In this document: one piece after another, positions 8,092-17,571 of the stretch
Layout of the letters: each line of letters begins with the position of its first letter
Position numbering within the stretch: position 1 is the stretch's first letter
From: Microbispora sp. H13382
GTDB taxonomy: Bacteria > Actinomycetota > Actinomycetes > Streptosporangiales > Streptosporangiaceae
Length of the DNA: 64,000 nt
Direction: 5' to 3'
Assembly: GCF_014161445.1 (NCBI RefSeq)
Contig: NZ_JABBXA010000001.1
Location: forward strand, 62,001-126,000
Position numbers and translations under genes: made by a program
Notes under the pieces: generated by a model
What the model was told of the DNA's origin: nothing
Seen by the model: only the letters and a program-made list of their open reading frames with translations
The model's database searches: none

Positions 8092-9453
8092 ATGAGCCAG
8101 CACGTCCAGCGGCAGGCGTACCAGGCCCGGCAGGCCGGGCCCGGCGACGGACCGGCCGTGGCGCGCGACCTGCGCCGCGACTTCGCCGGCGCCGTGCACC
8201 TCCCCGGCGACGCCGCCTACGACGCGCTCAGGGAGGCGCCGTACTCGAGCATCGACCCGCGGCCGGCGCTGATCGCCGAGGCGACGAGCCCCGCGGACGT
8301 GCGGGCCGCGATCGTGGCGGCGCGCGATTCCGGCCTGCCCTTCGCGGTCCAGGCCACCGGGCACGGCACGCAGGTCGCGTGCGACGGCGGCCTGCTGCTC
8401 AGGACGGGCGCGATGGGCTCGGTGCTGGTCGACCCGGCCCAGCGGATCGCCCGCGTCGGCCCCGGCGTCATGTGGCAGGAGGTGACCGCGGCGGCCGAGC
8501 CGTTCGGCCTGGCGCCGCTGGCGGGCCCGGTCCCGTCGGTCGGCGTGACCGGCTACACGCTCGGCGGCGGTTTCGGCTGGCTCGCCCGCAAGTACGGCTT
8601 CGCCGCGGACAGCGTGGTCCGCGCCGAGGTCGTCACGGCGGAGGGCCACATCGTCGCGGTCGGCCCCGACCGGCACCCCGACCTGTTCTGGGCCCTGCGC
8701 GGCGGCGGCGGCAACTTCGGCGTCGTGACCTCGCTGGAGTTCCGGCTCCACCCGGTCGCCCGCGTCCACGCGGGCACCGCGTTCTTCGCCGCCGACCGGG
8801 CCGCGGAGACGCTCGCGTTCTACCGCGACTGGATCGCCGGCGCGCCCGACGAGCTGAGCACCGCGATCCTGATCACCCGGATGCCGCACGAGCCGGGCCT
8901 GCCCCCGCAGCTGCGCGGCAGGCGGGTGATCGGCATCCAGGCCATGTACGCGGGCGAGGCGGACGAGGCCCGCCGGTTCCTGCGGCCCCTGTGGGCGGCG
9001 GCGGGACCGGCACTGCTCGACACCATGCGGACGACGCCGTTCGGGCACGCCATGATGGGCGGCACCGCGCCCATGCACGTGGAACTGCTCCCCACGCTGC
9101 CCGACCCCGTGATCGAGACGCTGGTGCGGGCGGGCGAGCGGCCGGGCTCGCCGGTCACGACCGTCGAGATCCGCCACTGGGGCGGCGCCATCGCCGCGGC
9201 CGGGCCGGACGCCGGGCCGGTGGCCCACCGCTCGGTACCGCTGTCGGTCGTCATCGACGCGCACGTCCCCGAGATCGAGCGGGCGCTGCGGCCGCACGTG
9301 AACGGCGGGACCTTCCTGAACTTCCTGCACGACCCCGCCAGGACCGAGGCGGCCTACACCCCGGACGACTGGCGGCGCCTGCGCGAGGTGAAGCGGGCCT
9401 ACGACCCGGACAACTTCTTCCACGTCAACCTCAACGTGCCCCCGGCCGGCTGA
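8092..9453 (+). CDS. FAD-linked oxidoreductase, BBE/VAO family
   Basis: Oxidoreductase of 453 aa in the berberine-bridge/VAO fold. The N-terminal FAD_binding_4 region (about 40-200) has ATGHGTQ, whose His is the usual 8-alpha-histidyl FAD attachment site, and GYTLGGGFGWLARKYG. The C-terminal BBE segment ends DPDNFFHVNLNV, as usual for the family. The loop that in bicovalent members holds Cys reads PSVGVTGYTLGG here, so only a single covalent link is expected. These enzymes oxidise alcohols, hemiacetals or phenolic substrates with O2. In an antibiotic cluster it would act late, for example on a sugar or the polyketide-derived core. It starts a two-gene unit with the hydrolase that follows 23 bp later. 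Confidence 0.85.
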   Translation: MSQHVQRQAYQARQAGPGDGPAVARDLRRDFAGAVHLPGDAAYDALREAPYSSIDPRPALIAEATSPADVRAAIVAARDSGLPFAVQATGHGTQVACDGGLLLRTGAMGSVLVDPAQRIARVGPGVMWQEVTAAAEPFGLAPLAGPVPSVGVTGYTLGGGFGWLARKYGFAADSVVRAEVVTAEGHIVAVGPDRHPDLFWALRGGGGNFGVVTSLEFRLHPVARVHAGTAFFAADRAAETLAFYRDWIAGAPDELSTAILITRMPHEPGLPPQLRGRRVIGIQAMYAGEADEARRFLRPLWAAAGPALLDTMRTTPFGHAMMGGTAPMHVELLPTLPDPVIETLVRAGERPGSPVTTVEIRHWGGAIAAAGPDAGPVAHRSVPLSVVIDAHVPEIERALRPHVNGGTFLNFLHDPARTEAAYTPDDWRRLREVKRAYDPDNFFHVNLNVPPAG

Positions 9454-9476
9454 CCACCCGCCGGCTCCGGCCCCCG

Positions 9477-10436
9477 ATGAGCACCGTGACCTCGGCCGAC
9501 GGCACCCCCATCGCGTTCGACCGCGTGGGTGGGGGGCCGCCGGTCGTTCTCGTCGGCGGCGCGCTCCGCCACCGGGCGTGTGATCCGGTCGCGGAGCGGC
9601 TGGCCGCGATCCTCGCCCCGTCCTTCACGGTGATCAGGTACGACCGCCGCGGCCGGGGCGGCAGCGGGGACACCGCGCCGTACGCCGTGGCCCGCGAGAT
9701 CGAGGACATCGAGGCCCTCGTCGCCGAGGCCGGCGGCGCGGCGGCGGTGTGCGGGTTCTCCTCCGGCGCCGTCCTCGCCCTCGACGCGGCCCGCCGCCTG
9801 CCCGGCATCACGCGCCTGGCCGTCGTCGAGCCGCCGTTCGTCGTCGACGACAGCCGTCCCCCGCTGCCGCAGGACTACCTCCCGAGGCTCGCCGCGCTGC
9901 TGGCCGCCGGCCGGCGGGGGGACGCGGTCGAGTTCTTCCTGACGCGGGCGGCGGACGTGCCCGCCGAGCGCGTCGCCCTGCACCGGCGATCCCCGGCGTG
10001 GCCCGTGTTCGAGGCCGCCGCGCACACCCTCGTCTACGACGGCGCCGTGATGGGCGCGACCATGTCCGGCGCGCCGCTGCCGGCCCACCGCTGGGCCTGC
10101 GTCACGGCGCCCGTGCTCGTGACCGGCCGGGCCGGGGGTCCGGCGTTCCTGCGGGGCGCCGCGCGAGCGCTCGCCGGCGTCCTGCCGTGCGCCCGGCTGC
10201 GGCTCCTCGCGGGTGCCGCCGGCAGGCGGGACCACCCCGAGACGGTTCCCCCGGGCGGCCGGGATCACCATGGCGATGCGCGCTCTGCCGGTGGCCGGGA
10301 TCACCATGGTGAGGCGCGCTCTGCCGGTGGCCGGGATCACCATGACGAGGCGGACTTCGTGTGCGGTGGGGGGCACCACGCGGAGACGGCCGCCGCGCTC
10401 GCGCCGGTGCTGAGCCACTTCCTCGCCGCCTCCTGA
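9477..10436 (+). CDS. Alpha/beta hydrolase with internal DNA-repeat insertion
   Basis: Hydrolase of 319 aa. The nucleophile elbow is GFSSG, the oxyanion region is VVLVGGALRHR near the N-terminus, and RYDRRGRGGSG is in the usual place after strand 4. The closest look is to small esterase and lipase-like hydrolases of actinobacteria. The C-terminal part, where the catalytic His should lie (GRRDHPET or one of the following HH pairs), is expanded by a 36-bp tandem repeat that encodes GGRDHHG(D/E)ARSA units. The true catalytic His is therefore ambiguous. The gene follows the FAD oxidase closely and may share its transcript. Substrate unknown. Confidence 0.75.
   Translation: MSTVTSADGTPIAFDRVGGGPPVVLVGGALRHRACDPVAERLAAILAPSFTVIRYDRRGRGGSGDTAPYAVAREIEDIEALVAEAGGAAAVCGFSSGAVLALDAARRLPGITRLAVVEPPFVVDDSRPPLPQDYLPRLAALLAAGRRGDAVEFFLTRAADVPAERVALHRRSPAWPVFEAAAHTLVYDGAVMGATMSGAPLPAHRWACVTAPVLVTGRAGGPAFLRGAARALAGVLPCARLRLLAGAAGRRDHPETVPPGGRDHHGDARSAGGRDHHGEARSAGGRDHHDEADFVCGGGHHAETAAALAPVLSHFLAAS
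10258..10352 (+). repeat. 36-bp tandem repeat in the hydrolase gene
   Basis: Two full copies (10258-10293 and 10294-10329) and one partial copy (10330 to about 10352) of a 36-bp unit beginning GCCGGGATCACCATG. The unit is 12 codons long and keeps the frame. It inserts Asp-His-His-containing blocks next to the expected catalytic His loop. Confidence 0.88.
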
Positions 10437-10489
10437 ACCCGCCGCCGCGTACCCCTTGAACGCCGCTGTGAACGCCGCCGTGAACGCCG

Positions 10490-10518
10490 CCGGGACGGCC
10501 GCGTCACGGCCGTCCCGG
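10490..10518. terminator. Intrinsic terminator between convergent genes
   Basis: A 12-bp GC-rich perfect inverted repeat (10490-10501 and 10507-10518) with a 5-nt loop CGTCA stands between the hydrolase (+) and asnB (-). The minus-strand transcript must also stop near here. There is no clear U-tract. Confidence 0.7.
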
Positions 10519-10582
10519 GGGGTCGCTCCTCGTCGTCAGCTCCTGGTCGTCATCGGCTCCTGGTCGTCATCCCTCCTCGTCG

Positions 10583-12427
10583 TCACAGCTCGACGCGCAC
10601 GCCGTACATCCGGACCCAGGTGTTGAACTCGATCAGCCTCTCGATGACCGCGCGGGCGCTCCACGGCCCGCCCATGGCGTACGTGCCGACGGGCGCGTCG
10701 AGCAGCATGCGCACCTCGGACTCCGACACCAGGTCGAGCACCGGGCCGCCCTCGGCGAGGATCTCCTCCATCCGCTCACGCAGCGCCACCTCGTACTTCT
10801 CGTCCTGCGTGGAGGGGTAGGGGTTCTTCTTCCGGTCCAGCACCGAGTCGGGCAGCACCCCGCGCATGGCGGCGCGCAGCAGGCTCTTCTCCCGGCCGTC
10901 GAAGTTCTTCATCGCCCAGGGCGTGTTGTAGACGTACTCGACCAGCCGGTGGTCGGTGAACGGAACGCGGACCTCCAGGCTCGCGGCCATGCTGACCCGG
11001 TCCTTGCGGTCGAGCAGGAAACGCTCCCACCGGGTGAGGTTGAGGAAGGTCAGCTCCCGCATCCGCGCCTCCAGGCCGGTCTCGCCGGGCAGCCGCGGCA
11101 CGTCCTCCAGCGCCTCGGTGTAGCGCCGCTTGACGTACTCGCCGAGCCCCAGCCGGTCCCAGAGGCCGACGGCGCGCAGCGCGCCGATCCCGCCGGCCTT
11201 CTCGAAGGGGTGGTGCCAGGGGAAGGTGTCGGACTCGACGGCCTCGCGGTCGTGGAACCAGGTGTAGCCGCCGAACAGCTCGTCGGCCGCCTCCCCCGAC
11301 AGGGCCACCGTCATGCGCTCCTTCAGCGCCCGGCACAGGACCAGCAGGGAATACTCCATGTCGCCGGTGGACACCGGCAGGTCCTGGGCCCGCAGGACGG
11401 CCTCGCGCACCTCGGGGTCGAGGATCTGCGCGTTCTCCAGCTCGACGATGATGTGCTCGGCCCCCACGTGCTCGGCGACCTCGATCGCGAACGGCGTGTC
11501 CGGGTCCTCCCACTGGACGTTCGACCGGAACCGCGTCTCGTGCCCCTGGAAGTCGACCGAGAACGCCTTGAGCGGCCCGGCCCCCTTGCGGGCGAGCACG
11601 CGGGCGGCGAGCGCGGTGATGGCGCTGGAGTCGAGGCCGCCGGACAGCAGCGTGCCGACGGTGACGTCGGCGACCATCTGCCGCTCCACGATCTCCTCCA
11701 GCAACCGGCGCACGGTGACGATCGTCGTGGCCAGGTCGTCGGTGTGCTCGCGGGCCTCCAGCCGCCAGTAGCACTCCTCGGACGCGCTGTCGCGGGAGAA
11801 ACGCATCACGGTGGCCGGACGGACCTCGTACATGCCGCGGAACACCGCGTGGCCCGGAGTCTTGACGATGCTGAAGATCTCCCGCAGCCCGTCGGCGTCC
11901 ACGACGGCCTCCGCCTCGGGGTGGGCGAGGATCGTCTTCGGCTCCGACCCGAACAGCAGGCCGTCGGGCGTCGGGTAGTAGTAGAGCGGCTTGACCCCCA
12001 TCCGGTCGCGGACCAGCAGCAGCTCCTCGGTGCGGGGGTCCCAGATGCCCAGGGCGAAGATGCCGTCGAGCCGCTCGGCGAAGGCCGGGCCCCACTGCAG
12101 GTACGCGCGGAGCACCACCTCGGAGTCGCTCGACGTGCGGAACTCCTGGCCCAGCGCCTCGAGCTCGGCGCGCAGCTCCCGGTAGTTGTAGACCTCGCCG
12201 TTGTACGTCATGACCGGCAGGGCGTCGTCGCCGGCCGCCATCGGCTGCCGCCCGCCCTCCAGGTCGATGATCGACAGCCTGCGGTGCCCGAGGGCGGCGC
12301 GGGGAGAGGTCCACACGCCTCCCGCGTCCGGTCCCCGGTATTCCAGGGTGGCGGTCATGGCGGAGATCGTCTCCGTCTGCCCGGTCAGATCGCTCGCGTA
12401 ACTCACCCAGCCGGCGATGCCGCACAT
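10583..12427 (-). CDS. asnB: Asparagine synthase-like glutamine-dependent amidotransferase
   Basis: AsnB-type enzyme of 614 aa, the last gene of the minus-strand aromatic operon. Met-Cys2 begins MCGIAGW, so Cys2 is the glutaminase nucleophile. YRGPD, NGEVYNY and SSDSEV mark the N-terminal class-II amidotransferase domain. The synthetase domain has the PP-loop SGGLDSS (Ser262) and SGEAADELFGGY. It would use ATP and glutamine to turn a carboxylate into an amide. Because it lies with 3-hydroxyanthranilate genes, the aryl carboxylate is a better candidate than aspartate, but this is inference. It is of normal length and no motif is missing. Confidence 0.87.
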   Translation of the reverse strand: MCGIAGWVSYASDLTGQTETISAMTATLEYRGPDAGGVWTSPRAALGHRRLSIIDLEGGRQPMAAGDDALPVMTYNGEVYNYRELRAELEALGQEFRTSSDSEVVLRAYLQWGPAFAERLDGIFALGIWDPRTEELLLVRDRMGVKPLYYYPTPDGLLFGSEPKTILAHPEAEAVVDADGLREIFSIVKTPGHAVFRGMYEVRPATVMRFSRDSASEECYWRLEAREHTDDLATTIVTVRRLLEEIVERQMVADVTVGTLLSGGLDSSAITALAARVLARKGAGPLKAFSVDFQGHETRFRSNVQWEDPDTPFAIEVAEHVGAEHIIVELENAQILDPEVREAVLRAQDLPVSTGDMEYSLLVLCRALKERMTVALSGEAADELFGGYTWFHDREAVESDTFPWHHPFEKAGGIGALRAVGLWDRLGLGEYVKRRYTEALEDVPRLPGETGLEARMRELTFLNLTRWERFLLDRKDRVSMAASLEVRVPFTDHRLVEYVYNTPWAMKNFDGREKSLLRAAMRGVLPDSVLDRKKNPYPSTQDEKYEVALRERMEEILAEGGPVLDLVSESEVRMLLDAPVGTYAMGGPWSARAVIERLIEFNTWVRMYGVRVEL

Positions 12428-12454
12428 ATCAGGGGTTTCCTCTCTAGGGTCGGT

Positions 12455-13648
12455 TCAGCTCAGGGGGAGGGCTTCGACGAAGTCCCGGGCGCCGTGCAGC
12501 CACGAGACCTTGTCGTGCAGTTCGTCGTCGGACAGCGCGGTCAGCATCCGGTTCCTGGCGAGCGCGCCGTGGCCGGCCGGGTGGTACAGCACGCGGCCCA
12601 TCTCACGGGCGACGATCTGCGCCGCCGCGGTGCGCGCCCGCCGCAGGGCGTTGTACTTCTCGAAGCGCTGGGGGAACTCGTCGGCGCCGCAGTCGAGCAG
12701 CTCGCCGAGCAGGACCGCGTCCTCCAGGGCCATGCAGGCGCCCTGCGCGGCGTACTGCAGCATGGGGTGCGCCGCGTCGCCGAGCAGCACCACCCGGCCG
12801 TCGGTCCAGTCGTCCACGGGGTCGCGGTCGCACAGCACCCACTCCCTCCACTCCTCGCCGAGCCGCAGGAGGCGCGCGGCGGTGTCGCCGAGCCCGGGGA
12901 ACTCGCCGAGGACGCGTTCGCGGGGGACGGGCCGGCCCGTCACCACGTGCCGCGCGCCGTCGTCGCGGGTGGCCGCCAGGTTGAGGAACCTGCCGCCGCC
13001 GATGGGGTAGTGGACGAAGTGCCAGCCGGGGCCGGCCCACAGCGTGACCGTGTTCCACCGCAGGTCCTCGGGCACCCGGTCCATGGGGATGACCGACCGG
13101 TAGATCGTGTGCCCGGACACCCGCGGGTCGCCGTCGCCGACGAGGCGGGCGCGCACCGCCGAGCGGATGCCGTCGGCCCCGATCAGCGCGCCGCCCCGCA
13201 CCCGCTCGCCGCTCGCGAGGACCGCGCTGACGCCGTCCGCGTCCTGCTCGTAGCCGACGACGTGACCGCCGCCGCGCAGCTCGATCCAGGCCGACTCGCG
13301 GCAGGCCGCCAGCAGCGGGCCGTAGAGGTCCATCCGCTGCACCACGGCGTACGGGTTGCCGAACCGGGCGCGGTAGCGCTCGGTGAGCGGCATGCCGGCC
13401 ACGCGCTCGCCGGTCGTGCCGTCCATGAAGCGCAGCTCCTCGATGTACACGGCGAGGGCGCGGACCTCGTCGCCGACGCCGAGCCGGTCGAGCGCGCGGA
13501 AGCCGTTGGGGGCGATCTGGATGCCGGCCCCCATCTCGGTGAACTCCTCGCGCCGTTCCAGGACCACGGCCCGGTGCCCCTGGCCGGCGACGGCGATGGC
13601 CGCGGCGAGGCCGCCGACGCCGCCACCGGCGATCAGTACGGTCGTCAT
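12455..13648 (-). CDS. FAD-dependent aromatic hydroxylase (salicylate/3-hydroxybenzoate type)
   Basis: Group A flavoprotein monooxygenase of 397 aa. The Rossmann motif GGGVGGLAAA is at residues 8-17, the DG motif is GADGIRSAVR, and the GD motif GDAAHPMLQYAAQGA contains the conserved Pro. The overall pattern is closest to 3-hydroxybenzoate 6-hydroxylase and salicylate hydroxylase. It should hydroxylate a small free aromatic acid with NAD(P)H and O2. Given the upstream isochorismatase and dehydrogenase, 3-hydroxyanthranilate or a close derivative is the natural substrate. It lies between asnB and the ADIC synthase in one operon with short gaps. Regiochemistry, or oxidative decarboxylation, cannot be decided from sequence. 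Confidence 0.85.
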   Translation of the reverse strand: MTTVLIAGGGVGGLAAAIAVAGQGHRAVVLERREEFTEMGAGIQIAPNGFRALDRLGVGDEVRALAVYIEELRFMDGTTGERVAGMPLTERYRARFGNPYAVVQRMDLYGPLLAACRESAWIELRGGGHVVGYEQDADGVSAVLASGERVRGGALIGADGIRSAVRARLVGDGDPRVSGHTIYRSVIPMDRVPEDLRWNTVTLWAGPGWHFVHYPIGGGRFLNLAATRDDGARHVVTGRPVPRERVLGEFPGLGDTAARLLRLGEEWREWVLCDRDPVDDWTDGRVVLLGDAAHPMLQYAAQGACMALEDAVLLGELLDCGADEFPQRFEKYNALRRARTAAAQIVAREMGRVLYHPAGHGALARNRMLTALSDDELHDKVSWLHGARDFVEALPLS

Positions 13649-13692
13649 CTCCTGCCCCTCACTGCTGGACTGTTCTCACTGGTGGTCCGGCC

Positions 13693-15591
13693 TCACTGGT
13701 GGACCGGCAGCCGGTCGAGCACCGCGACGATGGCGTCGCGGAGGATCGACACGCCGTTCTCGGTGAGGACCGACTCGGCGTGGAACTGCATCGAGCCGAA
13801 GCCGGGGCCGCGCAGCGCGTGCACCTCTCCGGTGCGCGGGTCGCGGCAGACCTCGACGGGCGCGGCCAGCCCGGGGATCTCGACGACGTCGGCGTCGGCC
13901 CTGGCGGCGAACGCGTTGTAGAAACCGACCCTGACCCGGCGGCCGAACAGGTCGATCTCGCGCTGGACGCCCTGGTTCGGCACGGGCCTGCGCACCAGCG
14001 GCAGCCCGAGCGCCGTGCTGAGCACCTGGTGGCTCAGGCACACCGCGACGAAAGGACGCTGTTCCCGCAGCAGCCGTCGTACGGCCTCGCGCAGATGGGC
14101 GATCTTGGGATGGGCGGTGTCGCGGGGGTCGCCCGGGCCGGGTCCGAGGACCACCAGGTCGTGGCCGTCCAGCGGGTACGGCTCGTCGAACCGCCGTACG
14201 GTCACGTGCAGGCCGAGCGACCGGAGCTGGTGGGCGATCATCGAGGTGAAGTTGTCCTCGGCGTCCACGACGAGGACCCGCCGGCCGATCAGGCCGGGCG
14301 TCCACTGGACCCGGTCCTCGTCCTCCCGCAGCCAGAAGCCGGCGATCGTGTCGTTGCGGGAGTCGAGCGCCCGGCGCACGTCGGGGTGGTCGGCGAAGCG
14401 CGCCGGCGGCTCCATGCAGAGCACGTCGAGCAGTCCGGCGGCCTTGGCCCGCGTCTCGGCCGCCTCCGACAGCGGGTCCGAGTGACGCACCAGGGTGGCG
14501 CCCACCGCGATCCGCACCCGGCCCTCGCTGTCGATGTCCGCCGTGCGGATGAGGATGGAGGAGTCGAGCGCGCGGCCGCCGTCGGCGTCCCTGCCGATGA
14601 GCGCGACGACGCCGCTGTAGTAGCCGCGTCCCTCCGGCTCGTATCGGCTGATCACCCGGCAGGCGCTCTCCAGCGGGCTCCCGGTGACGGTGGGCGCGAA
14701 GAGCGTCTCGCGCAGGATCTCGCGCACGTCGCGGGTGGTGTGTCCGTCGATGAAGTACTCGGTGTGCGCGAGCCTGGCCATCTCCTTCAGGTAGGGCCCG
14801 GACACACGCCCGCCGGTGTGGCAGATGCGCGCCATCATCTTGAGTTCCTCGTCGACCACCATGTAGAGCTCGTCGGCCTCCTTGCGGTCGGCGAGGAAGT
14901 CCATGAGCCCCGGCAGGGTCGGGCCGGACGCGGGGTAGCGGTAGGTGCCGCTGATCGGGTTCATCGTCGCGACGCCGCCGGACAGGCTGACGTGCCGTTC
15001 CGGGGAGGCGCCGACGAACGTGCGGTCGCCGGTGTGGATGACGAAGGTCCAGTACGTCCCTGCCTCGCGTTCCACCAGCCGGCGGAAGAACGTCAGCGCG
15101 CTCCGCACGGAGTAGCCGGAGATCTCGGCGGTGAACGACCGCTTGATGACGAAGTTGGCGCCCTCGCCGTGGCCGATCTCCTCCTCGACGACCTTGCGGA
15201 CCACGGCCGCGTACTCGTCGTCGTCCAGGTCGACCCGGCGGCCGCCGGCGACCACGGGCGCGTCGGGAATCCGCCGCAGCGCGTCGGCGAGCGGCAGCGT
15301 CCCCTGCTCGGCGATCGTCATCGCCAGCAGCGGCTCGTGGTCGTCCACCACCGTGAAGCCCCGCTCGGCGATCTGCCGGAAGGGGATGACGGCCAGCGTC
15401 TCGTGCCGGGCCTCCCCGCCGGGACCGTCGGGACCGTCGGGAAGCGGCAGCTCGTCGAGCGTCCCGACCGCGGACATATCGCCCACGAGGACGTCGAGCA
15501 GCCCCCGGCGGCCGGCCCCCGGGCGGTGCAGCAGCGCGAAGGCGGGAGGATCCGGGGAGAGCACCTTGTCGAGGAGTCGTTCGGCCGTCAT
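13693..15591 (-). CDS. phzE: ADIC/anthranilate synthase-like fusion, PhzE type
   Basis: Fused chorismate-utilising enzyme of 632 aa. An N-terminal TrpE-like domain (about 1-430) carries the [19 protein letters not shown] and [11 protein letters not shown] segments. A C-terminal class-I glutaminase domain has Cys in VAVCLSHQ and the His-Glu pair in MQFHAES. This order and length are those of PhzE, which makes 2-amino-2-deoxyisochorismate from chorismate and glutamine. C-1027 uses a related enzyme (SgcD). The downstream partner here is an isochorismatase, so the PhzE-PhzD route to dihydro-3-hydroxyanthranilate is expected and not anthranilate. The ATG at 15591 has GGAGGG upstream and overlaps the isochorismatase stop by ATGA. 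Confidence 0.9.
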   Translation of the reverse strand: MTAERLLDKVLSPDPPAFALLHRPGAGRRGLLDVLVGDMSAVGTLDELPLPDGPDGPGGEARHETLAVIPFRQIAERGFTVVDDHEPLLAMTIAEQGTLPLADALRRIPDAPVVAGGRRVDLDDDEYAAVVRKVVEEEIGHGEGANFVIKRSFTAEISGYSVRSALTFFRRLVEREAGTYWTFVIHTGDRTFVGASPERHVSLSGGVATMNPISGTYRYPASGPTLPGLMDFLADRKEADELYMVVDEELKMMARICHTGGRVSGPYLKEMARLAHTEYFIDGHTTRDVREILRETLFAPTVTGSPLESACRVISRYEPEGRGYYSGVVALIGRDADGGRALDSSILIRTADIDSEGRVRIAVGATLVRHSDPLSEAAETRAKAAGLLDVLCMEPPARFADHPDVRRALDSRNDTIAGFWLREDEDRVQWTPGLIGRRVLVVDAEDNFTSMIAHQLRSLGLHVTVRRFDEPYPLDGHDLVVLGPGPGDPRDTAHPKIAHLREAVRRLLREQRPFVAVCLSHQVLSTALGLPLVRRPVPNQGVQREIDLFGRRVRVGFYNAFAARADADVVEIPGLAAPVEVCRDPRTGEVHALRGPGFGSMQFHAESVLTENGVSILRDAIVAVLDRLPVHQ

Positions 15592-16301
15592 CGCTGTCCC
15601 TCCGAACTCGAGGAAAGGCCCGGCACCGGGGCGAGGCCCGGCGTGGGGGAAAGGTCCGGCGCCGCGGACAGGTCCGCCAGCACCTGCTCGGTCGTGACGG
15701 TCACACCGCACCGCCGGGCGGCGTAGTCGAGCGTCATGCGGTGGTCGGCGGCGGTGAAGTCCGCGATGGCGTCGGCCACCAGGAAGGGCTGGATGTCGTT
15801 GGTGAAGGCGTCGACCGCGGTCATCAGGATGCCCACGTGGGCGTACACCCCGGCGAGGATCAGCTGGTCGCGGCCGCTCTCCCGCATCCGGCTCAGCAGC
15901 GTGGTCCTGTGGAAGGCGCTGTAGCGCCATTTGGTGAAGAGCCAGTCGCCGGGGGCGGGCGCCACCGCGGCGACGATGTCCCGGTGGGACGGCTCGGCCG
16001 TCATGCCGGGGCCCCAGAACTCCCTGAGCAGCCCCCGCTGCTCCTCCGTCATGTCTCCGGGCTGTCCGGTGTACGCCACGGGGATGCCGAGGCGGGCACA
16101 CCGGTTCCGCAGCGCCGTCGCGTTGCCGACCAGGTCGACCACCGGAGGCCGGCCCGCGGGGAACGGCTCCAGGAAGAAGTTCTGCATGTCGTGCAGCAGC
16201 AGCACGGCCCGTCTCGAATCGACCGTCCAGGACGCCGTGTTCCCCGGCAGTTCTCCGGCCTCCGGCATGGAATACGGTGCGATCTGTGGAATTCCTGCCA
16301 T
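15588..16301 (-). CDS. phzD: Isochorismatase, PhzD type
   Basis: Hydrolase of 237 aa that removes pyruvate from 2-amino-2-deoxyisochorismate to give trans-2,3-dihydro-3-hydroxyanthranilate. The catalytic Asp is in [10 protein letters not shown] and the catalytic Lys in FTKWRYSAF. Where cysteine hydrolases have Cys, the sequence reads GVYAHVG, exactly the PhzD/EntB variant, so this is a vinyl-ether hydrolase and not an amidase. It has no C-terminal aryl carrier domain, unlike EntB; the last 30 residues are a Ser/Pro-rich tail. Its stop overlaps the start of phzE by 4 bp. Confidence 0.92.
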   Translation of the reverse strand: MAGIPQIAPYSMPEAGELPGNTASWTVDSRRAVLLLHDMQNFFLEPFPAGRPPVVDLVGNATALRNRCARLGIPVAYTGQPGDMTEEQRGLLREFWGPGMTAEPSHRDIVAAVAPAPGDWLFTKWRYSAFHRTTLLSRMRESGRDQLILAGVYAHVGILMTAVDAFTNDIQPFLVADAIADFTAADHRMTLDYAARRCGVTVTTEQVLADLSAAPDLSPTPGLAPVPGLSSSSEGQR

Positions 16302-16339
16302 CGAAATCCTCTTGTGTGCCGTGATTTGTGATCTCGTTA

Positions 16340-17101
16340 TCAGGCGCCGAGGGTCGCGCCGCCGTCCACTGTCAGGTGTTGCAATGTGATGTGACCGGCT
16401 CTTTCCGAGAGCAGGAAGGCGACGGCCTCCGCGATGTCGGCCGGGCGCGCGATCTTTCTCAGCGGGATCCCGGTGCGATAGAGGTCCGGGGCGCCCTCGA
16501 TGGAGGCCCGGTGACCGTCATCGTCGTGCCACAGCGAGGTGAGCATCGGAGTGTCGGTCGAGCCGGGCGCCACCACGTTGCAGCGGATGCCGTAGCGGGC
16601 GACCTCCAGGCCCAGGTTCTTGGTGAACATCGTCACCGCCGCCTTGGAGGCGCCGTAGGCGGACATTCCGATGCGGGCCGTGTGTGCCGCGTTCGAGGCG
16701 ACGGTGACGACGGCGCCGGCCCGCCGCGGCACCATCCTGTTCACCACCGCACGTGAGACGTGGAAGACGCCGGTGACGTTGACCGCGAACGTCGCGGCCC
16801 AGTCGTCGTCCGACAGCGTCCTGGCCTCGCCCACGCGTAGCACGCCGGCGGCGTTGACCAGCCGGTCGATCGGGCCGAGCCGCCGCTCGACCTCGTCCAC
16901 GACCGCCTCGACCTGTGGCGCGGAGGTGACGTCCGCGGTGAACGCGGCCGCCTCCAGCCCGTCGGCGACCAGCTTGCCGACGACGGTGCGCAGCGCGCCC
17001 GCGTCGCGGTCCACGGCCGCCACCGGCACGCCGTCCTCGGCGAGCACCCGGGCGACCTCGGCTCCGATGCCGCCGGCGGCGCCGGTGACCAGGGCGACCA
17101 T
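16340..17101 (-). CDS. Short-chain dehydrogenase, EntA/DhbA type
   Basis: SDR enzyme of 253 aa. The NAD-binding motif TGAAGGIG is near the N-terminus, NAAG in the middle, and the catalytic Ser/Tyr/Lys in [20 protein letters not shown]. That stretch is typical of 2,3-dihydro-2,3-dihydroxybenzoate dehydrogenases. Next to PhzD the substrate should be trans-2,3-dihydro-3-hydroxyanthranilate, giving 3-hydroxyanthranilate. The first gene of the five-gene minus operon. The ATG at 17101 is preferred because GGGAG lies 6 nt upstream; a GTG at 17104 is adjacent. The shared promoter element lies at 17254-17330, about 150 bp upstream. Confidence 0.88.
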   Translation of the reverse strand: MVALVTGAAGGIGAEVARVLAEDGVPVAAVDRDAGALRTVVGKLVADGLEAAAFTADVTSAPQVEAVVDEVERRLGPIDRLVNAAGVLRVGEARTLSDDDWAATFAVNVTGVFHVSRAVVNRMVPRRAGAVVTVASNAAHTARIGMSAYGASKAAVTMFTKNLGLEVARYGIRCNVVAPGSTDTPMLTSLWHDDDGHRASIEGAPDLYRTGIPLRKIARPADIAEAVAFLLSERAGHITLQHLTVDGGATLGA

Positions 17102-17253
17102 CACGCGCTCCCGGCGGCGGTCGCGGCGGCGTTCGCCGAGGCGTCTCCTTCACGTGCACGACGTGAGTGAACGCGGGGGGCCGGCCGGTCCCACGTCGTC
17201 CCGCCCGTCGCGGAAAGGGGGCGGGGAAACCGCGAAATGTTTTTCATGGCAGA

Positions 17254-17330
17254 ACTGTGCGGCCCGGCGTAAGTCGCCAACAAGGCGAATGAAAGGCAGC
17301 ATGTTGCCCGCCGATAGCCGTTTCCTGCCA
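17254..17330 (-). promoter_or_regulatory. Shared promoter element, copy B (to the SDR-phzDE operon)
   Basis: Read on the minus strand from 17330, it shows TGGCAGGAA at offset 1, GCAACATGCTGC at offset 24-35, CGCCTTGTT at offset 44-52 and CACAGT at offset 72-77. TTGTTG and CACAGT could be -35 and -10 boxes with an 18-bp gap. Spacing to the other three copies is identical up to offset 52. The transcript would have a leader of roughly 145 nt before the SDR start. Confidence 0.72.
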
Positions 17331-17457
17331 ACACCGGCCCGCCTGGGAAAGAGCGGCCTGTGGTCCCCTCGCGACGGGCCCGGACCGTTCGCCGTGAATT
17401 GACTCAAGGTCAGAAGAATTGTCATCTCACGGGTTCCTCCCGGGCCGGGACGAGGGC

Positions 17458-17533
17458 TGGCAGGAAGCTGTACCACCCGGGCATCTTGCTGCCGCCGCCC
17501 TGTCTGGCCGGTGCCACGCAAACGCGCGAGATT
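17458..17533 (+). promoter_or_regulatory. Shared promoter element, copy A (to tyrA)
   Basis: From 17458 on the plus strand, TGGCAGGAA is at offset 1, GCATCTTGCTGC at offset 24-35 and CTGG at offset 47-50. The putative -10 position (offset 71-76) reads GAGATT, weaker than in the other copies. The tyrA start is about 40 bp downstream. The first 35 bp match the other copies best. Confidence 0.7.
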
Positions 17534-17571
17534 GCCGATGCGGAGATCCGTACTCGCACCAAGGGAGAGGC

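Larger units (their letters stand above)
17102..17571. promoter_or_regulatory. Divergent control region between the aromatic operon and tyrA
   Basis: This non-coding stretch of 470 bp has lower GC than its surroundings in the middle. It holds two oppositely directed copies of the four-copy promoter element described in separate entries (17254-17330 on minus, 17458-17533 on plus). Reading frames exist in it but none looks coding. It appears to coordinate both branches of chorismate use in the cluster. Confidence 0.75.

Noticed and set aside
16340-17101. Polyketide ketoreductase instead of an EntA-like dehydrogenase
   Set aside because: The active-site stretch and the position next to PhzD fit dihydro-hydroxyanthranilate or dihydroxybenzoate dehydrogenases better.
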